64,000 nt of DNA from Mactromeris polynyma. Lineage: Eukaryota > Mollusca > Bivalvia > Venerida > Mactridae. The DNA lies in the NCBI GenBank assembly GCA_032209605.1, contig JASFXZ010000033.1, positions 898,001 to 962,000 on the forward strand, written 5' to 3'. The notes beneath the pieces were generated by a model that was given only the letters and a program-made list of their open reading frames with translations, searched no databases and had not been told where the DNA came from. Made by a program: the position numbers and the translations under genes. Of this stretch, positions 35,492 to 47,830 are shown one piece after another. Positions within the stretch are counted from its first letter, which is position 1, and each line of letters begins with the position of its first letter.

Positions 35492-37239
35492 TTTAGATGA
35501 GAATATGCAACGGATAAACAGACAGATAGATCACATGATACAGCTGCACAAATCAAGGTCGTGCAGGTCGACATAGTTAATGGTTTTATCGATATCAAAT
35601 ACGTGACAATATCAAGTAAACAAATAATGTATATATATCGTATCTTGACGTGCAACATTATTATAAACACATTTGTTTACAAATTATGTAACTTGTAATT
35701 TTGTCTATCAACCAACCGCTGTAATTATGAACAAAAGGTCGTAGTCAGTGAAGACGCTGTTTTTGTAATTTTAACTTTCGCATCTCCACAATATAGTATT
35801 TGAAATTTAGTTTTGAATTATTGTTAAGCATTAGATGCAATGAGGTCTGTATATCTTAAGCATATCTTATCAGCTGTCATTATGTCTTTCCCATATAGTT
35901 TTTGCGTATCCGTTTTTTGGTTGTCTGTCCGTCCATTTGATTTGACATAAATGGTCATGATATCGAGACGATGTGCGGATCGCATGTATCAACCGGATTT
36001 CCCAAGGTCAAGGTCATACGTACAGATCAAAGGTCCTATGACTTTATAACTTGTTTTGCTCCATATTGTATTATACATGCGAACATACTGTATCAGTTAC
36101 AATTACTAACAAAGTGCAATGGGTAGACATACGTTTTTGTTTCAAAACAACCATCTAGTTTAAATACAAATGTATATGCAGGTTGTCTGGTTTTGCGATC
36201 ATCTCCCCCGATATGCGCGCAAACGTTTAAGACTTGTAAACACTGAGCAGTTGACAAAACATTGTGTCTACTATATGCGTAATAGTGTAACTACCGAATA
36301 TGATACTGCATATTTAACGAAAGATCTTTTTCATTTTTATGCAGGTTGACTGCTTACGATATCATATCTGAATATGTAGATCTATGTGCTCAATTTTCAA
36401 TACATTTAAACTCTGTTAGAGTGTGCAATCTCCGTCTGAAAAGATATTGTACTGACTATTAAATGCCAACGTATATATTCTTCCATAGATCTTATTTAGC
36501 TCAGACTATCTTCTTTGTTTAGAAGCAAACAAAGAGACATCATTTCTTAAGTAGCTACAGGAGTTAAAAACGTAGTAAAGCAGAGTAAATATTTCTGCGT
36601 GAGTGAACCTTGCGATTTTGTATTCCTCTTGTGTTACTTTGTTCTCGTTGTTTCATTACATAAACATAACACAAAAGGTTTCCACGTGTTTGTTAAAACG
36701 TTTTTGTCATAAGTGACAGAAATCCTGTCTTGTTTTATCGACATATTTTTCATGTACATATATACTTCGTGTGTATGTGTTTATGATGCACTATATTCAA
36801 CATGTAATTGTTGAATTGTAACATTTCATTTCCAAATACCAACCAATAAACTTTTCTAACAGGAGGTTATTCCCTCAAATGGCAACTTATTCTCTCTCCC
36901 TTAACAACCCAAATGACATGAACCGTCTGTAAAACCATACAGAACTGTATCAGTGGTATTTAATGTGCTCAACTTCTTATTTCGTTTTATTTAATGTACA
37001 TGTGTTTACAAAAGCCTGTGATTAACACTGCGATAAAGTGCTGTTATAATAAACAGTGTGTTTAATTTTCAATCATCGCAATTCGTCAGTGCATTCAATT
37101 AAGATGCTGTCAACCATCTGCTTTGCAAGCAATGTTCCAATTATGAAGACACCAGAATGTTACAAGTTAAATCAAGAAAATAAACACAACATGCTTCTCA
37201 TACTGTTTTAAGTTGGATATTACACAAAGTACACTTGTA
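35492..37239. other. 5' flank of copy 3
   Basis: The flank is homologous to those of copy 2 and the broken gene, including the degenerate 'gtccgtcc / gatatcgagacgatgtgc / ggtcaaggtcatacg' repeat at 35.89-36.13 kb. No coding region is supported. Confidence 0.6.
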
Positions 37240-37495
37240 AAACAGGCCCGGACCTACCGGGGGGGGGGGGCAAGTGGGCCCTTCCCCAGTCGGCTGTGGA
37301 GTGACCTTTCCCTGATATAACATTATTTCCACTGATTATGCCTTAAGTTACTATTTAGCTATTTGAATGCAATACATTGATTTAAAGTTTTGCAGAACAA
37401 GCCTACTTTCATACTTTAACATTTTCCTTAAAATTTGTTTTAAAAAAAAGGTTTATAATAATGGTACAATAAAAGATAATTTGACATCAGTCGAA
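37240..37495. repeat. Insertion with a poly-G tract
   Basis: 'ggcccggacctaccggg' leads into a run of about 13 G, then 'ccttccccagtcggctgtgg' and an AT-rich tail. The block is absent from the paralogous flanks and looks like a mobile-element end, but I cannot classify it. Confidence 0.45.
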
Positions 37496-37695
37496 TGTGC
37501 ACACACTTTACGGGTAAATCCCATGTGACAATGGTTACTTAAACTAAATGTTAAAAACAGTTTACACTAGAAATATGTCCATATGACACAGATGCCCCAC
37601 TTCCAGCCTTTGTCACATGGGCAAATGCTATTATTCTGCCCATAGGTTGAGAATGTGAATCAAAGTTACCAAGTGAACAACTTTACAGATTATGG
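37496..37695. repeat. ~200-bp interspersed repeat, copy 2 of 2
   Basis: Partner of 19107-19305. The copy lies directly after the poly-G insertion, so the two may belong to one composite element. Confidence 0.7.
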
Positions 37696-37699
37696 TGAT

Positions 37700-38585
37700 A
37701 AGTCAAAAACTTTGCACTTACTAGGCTTAATAATAAATTATACTATAATTTAAGATATTTTCAGAAAAAAAAGGAAAATATACGCAAATTTATTTCTAAA
37801 AACTCTCTAGCTTTATACATGTATAATTATCAATCAAGTAACATCTTGCAAACGAGAGAAAATGATTGATAACACTACATGTTGAAACAAAAAGAAGTAA
37901 GACTGTTAATGTTAAGGACAATTGTACTTAACACTTTACAGTGGGAGAACACTTTCCGAACGAGAAATCAGGGGTTTCCCCCACCGCTTGCCAATCGGGA
38001 AGTATGTTACTACAGTTGTTTATACTACGTTTATTCGACAACCTTTTATACGTATACTTAGTATCATCCAAAATAAATATCAGGTTCCGATGTAACTTCT
38101 TAAGCACGTCGAATGAAAATGGGCTATTCGAAACTATGTATTATTCGAAATGAAAATTTATGAATACATATTCAGATTTTTTAAATTCCCGTTCGGGAAG
38201 GATAACGTCGCTTTATTTTTAGATATTTCTCTTAACCGTTAAGAGTAAAACTGTCTTGTCTTGGAAAGTGAAGCATTATATGAAATAATGGGTGATTCGG
38301 GAAGTTTCTCCTACTGAATTGTTGTTGGATGAGATAAAATTTGGTTATAAAAGTGTTAACATTTGCAAAATGTAGAAATGTTTGGGGAATTTCGCGCATA
38401 CAAGAAACATCAACTTTTATATGATTATTACACACACAATGTTTATTCTATACTCGTATGTTCATTTTTCATAGCTCATGTACACTCAATGGCCAAAATG
38501 GAGTTCCCAAAATTAACATTTTGTGGAACATTCTAAAGTATCAGTATGTTTCAAGATAAATAATTCTATTAATACATGCTCAACT
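37700..38585. other. Further unit flank, no gene
   Basis: 37850-38220 matches 27530-27900 ('aagtatgttacyacag', 'ttcccgttcgggaag'), and 38330-38500 matches unit 3' flanks. Only short unsupported frames occur. Confidence 0.5.
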
Positions 38586-39624
38586 GTAATGATACTTTGT
38601 AGGATTAATGAATCGAGTATGCATGACAACTGTTACCCTTGATGACATGCCAACAGCAAAATACCGCGAGATTTAACGACGGCACCGCGCGGCAAAGAAT
38701 CGACAGTGGGGGTAAAAGAAACGATTGTAAGGCTAGACAAAGAAGGGTATTCACACGAACAAAAGCAAAACAACGGGGATAAATCGGCAAACAATTTCAA
38801 TTCTTTTAAACGAACAGAAATCCAATGATGTGTTAGATATCAGGTTCCGAAGGGGACGGAAGCAAAAACATTGTCAAAGGGCGCGATTTTGAACGTTAAT
38901 TTAAGGCTACTGCTATGTTTTGTGCTGTATGTGATTTAACGGAGTAGGTATTCTTTTTTCTATCAATAGAAATATGAACAGTGAAAAGTGTATTCAAACT
39001 CGTGATCAAAATGTGTGGCCTGCAGTAGCTAGATATTGTGCAAATCGCAATCTGATCTTCATGAAGACAATTCCCAATGTCATGGCTCAAAACTAGCAAA
39101 ATAAATGGATGCCTGATATCAATATTAAAAGTTCATGCTCGTCATCCTTATATCCCGACCGTAATAAAATAAAAAATATATATGGTGGGAGCTCAAACTT
39201 TTGATATAAAGATACTAACCGAAATACAGTCGAAGGCTGATATTCAAGGAGTGAGGCTGCAAACCTGAGAGTCTACTTCTTAACATAGCTTAAAATCCCT
39301 ATGTGACAGTATTCAATCCAGATTAAATATAGTTACAAAGGTCAAACGTTATCTTTAAAGATGGTAGTAACAACTGGTAAGTCTACAATGTGCTTTGTTA
39401 AAAATGTCAATGAAAGTCTATGCCTGGAATTATCATACTAAAAAATCACGCGACGTGTACTATTTTTAACGTTATGTGTGAACTGATGGTGTATCTATGA
39501 ATTGTAATGTATTTGATATGTATGATTTATTTATATGAATTTACTGTACAGCACTTTTGAACATATTTGTAATATGAAAAGAGTGCTTTATAAATCTGGT
39601 ATAATAATAATAATAATAATAATG
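38586..39624 (+). mobile_element. Probable retroelement-type insertion ending in (TAA)n, with an HTH-like scrap
   Basis: The right end reads 'gtacagcacttttgaacat', then 'gagtgctttataaat' and (taa)/(ata) repeats at 39601-39624, a form I associate with 3' ends of animal LINE or Penelope elements. Near the left, about 38705-38830, one frame reads ETIVRLDKEGYS and, after a one-base shift, TGINRQTISILLNEQ. That resembles a transposase helix-turn-helix. The two signals may belong to different nested elements. Left boundary approximate. Confidence 0.4.
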
Positions 39625-39974
39625 GGTAAGACTCAGTAAAATGTAGGTGAGTCTCAATAACAGAAGCATAATGATAACATTGATACACACAATTAATTTA
39701 ATAAGTTCAACGTAGTATTACTAGGATGATTGGTCATCGAATAAATATAAAACCACAAATGTTAGGACATAGAAATTACAGTTCCTCAAAACCAAGTTCA
39801 ACACATACACACATATCGTTAATTTCAATATGTACTGTATATATAACCTTAAGGCATGCTCTCAATCCCTTAGACAATGTTGTTGACCATGCTAAAATGG
39901 TAGTCATGATCTTTTGACGACCATTTCATGTCGGTGAGCAATAAAACGGATGTATTCAAGGAACCAATATATAC
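39625..39974. other. 3' flank of the relic at 40 kb
   Basis: The flank contains 'cagtaaaatgtaggtgagtc', which is the empty-site equivalent of the MITE at 27.9 kb, and 'gttgttgaccatgctaaaat', which matches the 3' flank of copy 2. No gene. Confidence 0.55.
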
Positions 39975-40345
39975 ATTTCACTCTCAATCGAGTATTTTGA
40001 TACATTCATTTTCGTTCATAATAACAAACAGGTTTTGAAATTTTCGATGGAAAAATAATGCCACCGGTCTTTGGATGCTGTCTTCTTCCTTCACGATTAG
40101 GCCATCTTTGAACCATCTTCTCTTAATTGCACTACTTTGTTTGAATAATAACCGGCAACAAATACATTCCCTCTCCCATCAATATACACTCCACATGCTC
40201 CATCAATATCTAGATCATTGTTTGTTGCAATATGATTTCCTTTCTTATCAATGTACACTAACCCATCATAACCACCAACAAACATATAATCATCACTGTC
40301 ACATAATGCGATTTGCATAGAGTACTTAAACAGTTTATTAACCAG
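39975..40345 (-). pseudogene. TRIM-like exon-2 3' fragment
   Basis: The minus strand reads MQIALCDSDDYMFVGGYDG, then GVYIDGRGNVFVAGYYSNK and VVQLREDGSKMA, the last propeller blades of the family. A frameshift follows, and the terminal codons no longer give FDLE. The upstream part is cut at 'aacagttta', where a palindromic repeat element begins, and nothing convincing of the gene resumes beyond it. Confidence 0.85.
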
Positions 40346-41066
40346 GTTTCCGAAGAAAACCAGGTTATTAGAATGGTGTATGTCGTTGGGCGGGCGGTCG
40401 GTCGGTCGGTCGGTCGGTCGGGCGTCAAACTGGTGGTTTCCGGCGAATAACTTGAGTTCTGTTCATCATATTGTAAGCAAACTTAGTGTATAGTTAGAAC
40501 ATATAGAGAGCTCGCTTAGGATTGCTTTTGGGTTCGTTTCGCCAAAGGTCACCGTTACTAAAAATAGAAATTTGGTTTCCGGCGAATAACTTGAGTTTCG
40601 TTGATCATATTGACAGCAAACTTTGTGTATAGTAAAACATGTGGAGAGCTTGCTTGGGATTGCTTTTGGGTTATGTCCACCAAAGGTCAAGGTCACCGTT
40701 ACTAAAAATATAAATTTTGTTTCCGGCGAATAACTTGAATTTCGTTGATCATATTGACATCAAACTTGGTGTATAGTAAGAACATGTGGAGAGCTCGTTT
40801 GGGATTGCTTTTGGGTTCGTTCTGTCCAAGGTCAAGGTCACTTAAAATTAAAAAAATCTGTTTCCACTTAATATCTTTGCTATGCGTCGGCGTATTGACA
40901 TCAAACTCTGTGTATAGTTATTGCATATATATATACTATATCTAAGTGTGTGTTTGCATGTATCACCTTTGCAGCATAGATGATCATCATGTATTTATTA
41001 TACAAATAGAGCCTTGGTTACCAATAATGAGGTTTAAAACCTGGTTTGTGGGCATTGCCCATTTTT
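40335..41066. mobile_element. Bivalve-type MITE-like element with 141-bp internal units
   Basis: The left end carries 'accaggtttccgaagaaaac' followed by 'caggttattag', a foldback, and a GGTC/GGGC run. The right end is 'aaacctggtttgtgggc', complementary to the left AACCAGGTTT. Between them about 3.5 units of 139-144 bp start 'tttccggcgaataacttga' (40437, 40576, 40720; degenerate at 40861), each ending 'aggtcaaggtcaccgttact'. I recognise this layout from bivalve genomes. It interrupts a TRIM-like relic. Confidence 0.7.
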
Positions 41067-43015
41067 TGTTTCCACTGTTTGTCAAACTCTATTTCTGATG
41101 TGTTGAGTATTTTAAAGGTGCCCAGCTCTTGGTCATGTTAGTTTGTAGTGATTGTTTCCATGGAAACAACATGGAAGAGATTTATTAGTTTTTTTTAATT
41201 ATAGAAATGTTTGAATTATGAATTACAATTCGTGAAAGATTAAAGATAGCAAATTTCTACAAATGTGTATATGTTTCAAATGTTTGTGATATGTATTTGT
41301 ACAGATAAGGGCCATGAGTTACTTAACTCAGTGTGGGGACCAGTCTCAGAATGCTGCCTCTTCATTGGTCTAATTTGAGACATTGGTTAGAAACAACCAA
41401 TCAGAGAGTCGAGACTGGTCTACAATCTCAGATTTATAACCTTAGGCCATGGTAGTTTAATTTGTTAGTCTGGAGTTCAGAAAAAACAATATTTTACTAC
41501 CTGTTAAATTATTATTAGACCCTCTGCACGTAGTTTTGCATACCAGACGGGATGTCCCGCTTCCTGAAGCCAATGAAACATGGTTATAGTCCATATAAAT
41601 CACACACACATTTTTAACTACCTGTAGTTCAATATAAGATAATATCTCAACAGTCTTTCTTCAACATAGGTACATGTAATAGCTATTCACTTGTACAAAT
41701 AATTATAAAAAATGTTCATATCACATTCCTCATGTGCTTTCTTTTGTTAAGCTTGTTAACTTTATATTTACATATTGTGGGGTTGTACTGACTTGAGTCA
41801 ATTATACAAATAAATATATTTTTTTATTTTGCTTTTTATAAAAGTTGAAAGTTGTTGATGAGATTACATTGGTAGCAATCTTCCCATGATTTCTCTAAAT
41901 TTCTCCGATGTCTTGAATGGAATATTGTAATTTGTATATGCTTAAAACTAAAGCTCTTATATTTTCAGTGCATGGCTTAAATACTTGTCCGTATGTAAGT
42001 GTCTCCGTGTATTTTTGTGTCCCAACTTATTGTATTTTTGGTTATTATTGTAAAATAATGTGTGTGTTGTATACTAAATTATATAGAGGATGAAACTTAT
42101 TTGAGCGAGTGAGCAGCGGACAGAATATTTTCATGAGTGGCTCAGTCATCAGCGAAAATATAGTCAGATGCTCACGAGGTGAAACTCAATCATACACTGA
42201 AACATACAAATATTCAATTTATTTCATGCTTCAATTTGGTCTTTCATCATATTTCCCCATTGAATGCCTCAATGTTTTGTATGACGTCATTATCACTTTG
42301 ATAATTTCACTGTGAATTTTTCAGAAAATAATTACCGGAAAGCATGAAATAAACCTTGAATGTTATAATGTTACCTTTTTAGACTAAAGTTCTTTTACAC
42401 AAGACATTATACAGAATATAATAGACGTAATCCGGAATTTGAAAAAAATGGTTTTTACCAGGGGTAAAAACAAAATTTAAATTTAGATGTATTGAAGTTC
42501 AGTCAGATGTTCCTGTCTTTGTTTCCAATGTGATTCGAACACGACATTAACGGTATATTGTTGTTTGTACTGCATGATTAGAGGGAAACCCCCATATTTA
42601 CACCAATCCGGAGTATATCTATTCACGACAGGTGGGAATTTGACATGCCGATTGATCCTGGAAATGTGGAATTAGACCCCAAGATAAATTGTCTTATACC
42701 CCTGGGTCAGTCCACTGCTCCACTTACGGGGCAAACTATTGATAAGTGCATAACTCTCCTATCGAAGATTTAATGCAAAATCTAGTCACTCTCTTTTGAT
42801 AGAGTAGCAGTTATCATAGTAACGATATACGAGTGTAGTCAATATAGCATGGTCGACAGTGTTCGCCATTTGTCATCACGTTATATCGAATTTATTCATG
42901 AATTTGCTTGGATTTCCCTATCATCTACACTAAAGCAACAAAACACAAAATCTTATAGATAAATGATAATGAGTTGTCTGATAGAAGCTGCAGTTTTGTT
43001 AAAGTTTTGTTTATC
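41067..43015. other. Unassigned AT-rich intergenic DNA
   Basis: The only structured element I find is a foldback at 41335-41450. Frames up to about 68 codons occur by chance. I see no similarity to the TRIM-like units. Confidence 0.5.
41335..41450. repeat. Foldback repeat with GACCAGTCTC arms
   Basis: 'gaccagtctcagaatgctgc' and 'gagtcgagactggtc' are inverted at the ends, and 'cattggtc...aaccaatcag' are inverted inside. Related to 17513-17600 and 56880-56990. Confidence 0.6.
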
Positions 43016-44170
43016 CAGATATTCACTGGTATGTTTACTTACCAATTATTAGTGAATTGTCCCTTTGGTGCACATGTCTTTTTCTAGGGCAGTTATGTTT
43101 GGCTATGTCTGGGATCATTTGTGGGCCCTATTTCTCGGATAAATTAATGTTTTCCATTATAAGTTTGGGTTATTCCAAATTTCTTTAAACATATTAATAA
43201 ATAAATAATCTTTGGCATGGTTTCACATTTCTAGCATCTTATACATTTGCATGTTGCAATATACGTTCAGTTAAATGTACGATCCTTTGCCTGGGCTCAT
43301 ACGAAATATTCTAAATCGTGTAAGGACTGTGTCAGTGAAACCTTTCTTGCTTCTACTTCAGTATTTCTCATAGTACATGAAAGTTTACCAAGAATTATGT
43401 GTGTCTGTTTGGATCAGATTTCCATTTGAGCAATTCCAATTAAAAGCGTTATAGGGTCAAGATATTGGTATTCAAGATTTTATTTTTTAATGATTTTCTC
43501 GGTCGAAGAATTATATAGTCTCAGGAGCCATTGTCAACGAACATTCAGCGACAGAACACGTGTCAGTTTATCGCACTGACACATCTAGTACAATTTCCTG
43601 TCTGTAGTTGCTGGCATTTGCACAATTGTTTACTTCTCTTATGCATGTCATGTTACTTAAATACGCTTTTAGTTTTGATTGAACTTTGGGAATATTTGAT
43701 GTTTGGATTATGAAGCGTTTTATTTTCCCCTTCAGAGATCTATGCTATTCAGATAAAATTGTGCATTTCATGATTAGATTCTTTATATTAGAAATAGCAT
43801 TCATGTTAGGTTATTTAAATTAAAATTTGTTTAAAAAAGCTTCGTTGTTAGTTATCGCTGTTTGCAGTAATGTCAAATACGTTATACAGCATCGTATACT
43901 GTTTCTGCCAAGTCTTAAATATTGTATGGCACAGTTAGTATATAATATGCAAATGAGCAAAAAACCCGAAATGAAATCCACACGCTACCTAGCTGTTTAC
44001 TTTTGACAAAAAGTGTAATGATTAAATTATCCACATCGCCGACTTTTGATATACATGTATTGAAAACTACAGCCAAAAAACACCAAAAATAAATAAGGTA
44101 ACATTTATTATTAGCGTGCAAGTAATGACAAATCATGTTACTAGAACACAAAAATAACTGTGTCACATAA
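43016..44170. repeat. Diverged duplicate of 16.2-18.5 kb
   Basis: 'cactgacacatctagtacaa', 'gtagttgctggcatttg' and 'agaaatagcattcatgtt' all have counterparts at 17.70-17.93 kb. A short unshared segment lies at 43.12-43.52 kb. Non-coding as far as I can see. Confidence 0.65.
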
Positions 44171-46145
44171 ACTCTCTTCTACGTTAACCAGTCAAATTAC
44201 AGTTTTTACCTGTCTCACGATTATAATTTTGAAAATAAGACATTGGTATCCGTGCTTTGTGTTTATAATGGAGGACAGTAATGAGATGATACACGGACGC
44301 AACTTTTTTACACAATATGTAAGCTTATTTGATAATAGCAGCATCACGAATATCTCATTGTGGCCATGTTTGCCTGTCCCTCGGATAGGGGTGTATGTTG
44401 CAAGCTCTGCGGCAAAACATTTATGGACAATACCATTACGTACATTTTCTAAAATTATAGAACTAAGGTGAAGTTTGAATTTTTATCTTAATTTTCCCTT
44501 GTTTGACGTGATATTCTTGAAATGTGGGTAAAAGTCCTTTGTCCCGATTTTCAGAGTAAGATACGTTACGCAACTTCAGCTGAAGCATAGCCAAATATAG
44601 ATCAGAAGTTGTTTGAATGTAGACGGAATACTTTTCAGACAATGTTCAATATACCGTCCGAAATTGGAAACCCCACGAAAAAACATAAGATACTTATACG
44701 GTTTATGCACGAATGCAACTATATGTATCTAACAGGGCCATATAAACGGTATTTATAATACGCCATCCATGCTTCCTTTACGTCTGGCAGAAAACTAATC
44801 ATTTCAGGATACAGTGTGATTTCATAAAACGCCAATAAGATACGTTATAATAAGATACATAATATGCAGATAAATTAATCGATTATTGCACAACGATAAG
44901 CCGAGTACAGTGACGTATGTGCATTTACTACTTTGCTTACATCTTCTGGAAACACGAGGCATGCCTGTCACATGTCTTTAAATTTAAATTTAAATTTTTG
45001 AAGAAATCTGAAGTTGTATTCCAAAAGAATTTAAGCGTTAATCGAGTATTTCCATATTTGCAGGTTACTATTATCGTTTATATATCAGTTATAACTAGAG
45101 CTTACATATAAAGATTTTACTGGTTGTGTATATAAGCAAATCGTGTACGCATGGCCATTGAAAACGTCTTTTAATTATACAACGTATCTTATGGAACATA
45201 ACGTATTTTATGGAACTTTCTCAGATCAATTCGTACACAAGTACTTATTTTGTATTAAAGTAAACACCAAATTTAGGTTTTCTGATGTAAACGTTAATAA
45301 ACCATGCAGCATTCTGAAAATGTTTCTGTCTGATGAATGTCAAAAACGGCATTAATATACGTAACGTATCTTACGTAAACCATAATGTATCTTTCACTTA
45401 ATAACATTATATTAGATGTAAACACACATGTGTCATATTAATAGCAGAGTACTTACATGTATTACTAATGTTAATTTCCATGAAATATGATGACAACACG
45501 GAGAGAAAGGCAAAATTAGTGTTCACAAATAATTAGTTTACAGGATCCAGATCAAATACAGATTCTTTCAAACTTTGAATAAGAACATTTTGCAAATTTC
45601 AGAAGAAATCGAATTCCAATCTCTTATTTGTTTAGAAAGAAGATAATAAATTAATAATAAGATAAGACAGAATCATGAAATTGATCTTGATTTGATCTAG
45701 ATCAGATTCAGTCTACAGTATTATTGATTATTTTCTCAACAATAAGGTAAATGTTTTCACAATATCAGTAAGAAGATAATAATGTGTTTCATGAAAAGTA
45801 ACACTTATTCAATTTCAATTGCATTATGAAAATGGCAATCATTTTGCAGGATCAAATTGATCCAAATCAGTTGATACTTTGTGAACACGGGGGTCTGGCT
45901 ATCTGAAGAGAAAAAGAGCTAAAAGTACAGTAAATCAATCGATTCATTAACTAGAAATGACAACACCACCTTAAGAGACAGAAAAACAAACTTTATGAAT
46001 AAAAATTCAGAGACAGTTAAAGGTTAAAGGGAAAGGCGACAACTGAAGAACCTGCTAACTCACAAAATATATCCTCTCCTTCAGCTAGCAGGAACATTAT
46101 TTTTGAAAAACCAACGATTAACTAGAACAACCAAATATTAGCATT
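44171..46145. other. Intergenic DNA with repeated AAGATACGTTA motif
   Basis: The core AAGATACGTTA or its complement occurs at 44558, 44839, 45181 (imperfect) and 45362, and continues in the next segment at 46934 and 47828. A 103-codon frame at 44160-44471 has no recognisable domain. No gene is supported. Confidence 0.5.
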
Positions 46146-46556
46146 GTCGAGTAGCTACCTTTGCCTTGTACAGCCATTTGAAGCATTGTCGGGTACCTAC
46201 CTTCACTATGTTCAGTCATTTGTGGCATTGTCGGCTACCTACCCGGCTTTGCACAGTCATTTATGGCATTGTCCGGTATCTACCCATACCTTCTACTCAT
46301 ATATAGCACTGTCGGGTACCTAAACTCGCTTTGTGAGTCATTTATGGCATTGTCAAGTACCTACCCCGGCTTTGCACAGTCATCTATGGCATTGTCCGGT
46401 CATTTATGGCATTTTCCGGTATCTACCCTTACCTTGTACTCATATATAGCACTGTCGGGTACCTACCTAAACTCGCTTTGTGAGTCATTTATAGCATTGT
46501 CGGGTACATACCCTCACCTTTTACCGGCTTGTATAGAATTGTAGAGTAGCTGTGTA
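46146..46556. repeat. Degenerate ~41-bp minisatellite, about 10 copies
   Basis: Units begin 'gcattgtcgggtacctaccc' and end near 'cagtcatttatg'. Starts fall at about 46146, 46186, 46226, 46265, 46306, 46349, 46390 (short), 46409, 46450 and 46493. The pair at 46265-46348 resembles the pair at 46409-46492, so a two-unit block was duplicated. The plus-strand frame across it is a by-product. Confidence 0.85.
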
Positions 46557-47292
46557 AAAGTATCATGTTTGAGCGAAATTTCGTAACACGCAAAATATGT
46601 TGATGTAATTAAAGTTGGAAGGGTATATTAGATATAATTATGCGTTGCCTTATGAATAATTATAATATCTATGGTAAGTTTAGCACTGCAAACGTTGTGT
46701 TGACGTCAGTATTTTTGTAATTGGTAATGGAACATACTACATTGTCTACGTGCGCATGCCTTATACCAGTTTATTTGATACTGTATCCAACACGAGCATT
46801 TTATTTCATAGGAATGTTATTGAACTATGGAATGTTGTTAAAGTTTTTTGATTCTCATTTAAACCAGTTTTTTAGAAATTAATCATCTTATGAAGTTTTT
46901 TAGTGACATGTACACATATATTCTGCATTGCATAAGATACGTTACGTTTGTATGAATCACATAAGATTGTCAAATCGTGGCATCCAAGTTTTACGTAATA
47001 CATTTCTATCAAAGCATATACATTGTTGTTTGTGTCAATGATAAACATATTGCGCAAACGTTGCTATTTTAAATTTTATAATAAACTACATGTATCTGCG
47101 TCGAGAAAAGGCTTCTGTCAATTTTCGTCAATCGTATTTGTTTATTTTTTATTATTTATTGCACAAATGAAAAATATTTAATAAATGTGTTCACAAACCA
47201 TTTTGATATACATTACGCTTTTCATCAACCGAAAAAAATAAGACATGTATGTAGATTTTGAATTTCACAATTGGTGTTTTCTTCTATATAAC
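46557..47292. other. Intergenic DNA and start of the 3' flank of copy 4
   Basis: From about 46970 the sequence matches 9070-9385 ('gtcaaatcgtggc', 'agttttacgtaatrcatttc'). No gene. Confidence 0.6.
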
Positions 47293-47822
47293 AGAGAGAA
47301 TACGTAACTACGGGGAACGCCACATACACAAGACAATACCTCCCCACGCAGACCTCAGGAAAAACAACAATCCACAAAACATAACGCACCTAAGGAGGTC
47401 AAACGTTACACATATTAAGGAACAGAGGCACAAGGAACGGCCCAACAGACCATAAGGAATAATTAAGAGTATCAAAGTGGACAGTAAAAGGAGGGGAGGG
47501 GGGAATTAATGGATGGAAAAGCTCACAGGACCATTCAAGACAACTGGCCACAATAGGCCAAAATTGGGCAGGAAACACTCTGAACACTGTATAAAGTGAC
47601 AGAATTGCATAGGGGAAAGGGAAACATAAAACATTCATAACACAAACAGAAACAACAATCATATAGCGAATTACAGCCTTGGAACTGTCAGTAAAAATAC
47701 TGGGGGTTTAAATCGATTTAACAGCTAGCTAACCTCACACCTTATCGCTATATGGTCATTGATTTCCAACATATATACATAAATTGACTAAGTAGGCAGT
47801 AACTAATCATTAAAATAAACCA
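47293..47822 (+). mobile_element. R1 element, complete insertion of 530 bp with 8-bp target duplication
   Basis: The paralogous flank of copy 2 reads 'ttctatataacgtatctt' (9378-9396). Here the same sequence is split, and 'tatataac' appears on both sides (47285-47292, 47823-47830). The insert begins agagagaatacgtaac, continues 'ggggaacgccacatacaca' and 'ctccccacgcagacc', and passes 'gggggtttaaatcgatttaa' to end 'taaaataaacca'. There are no terminal inverted repeats, no poly(A) tail and no pol III boxes that I can see. This copy defines the R1 family. Confidence 0.85.
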
Positions 47823-47830
47823 TATATAAC

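Noticed and set aside
44160..44471. 103-codon plus-strand frame
   Set aside because: No domain recognised, no paralogue in the window, ordinary length for chance in this composition.
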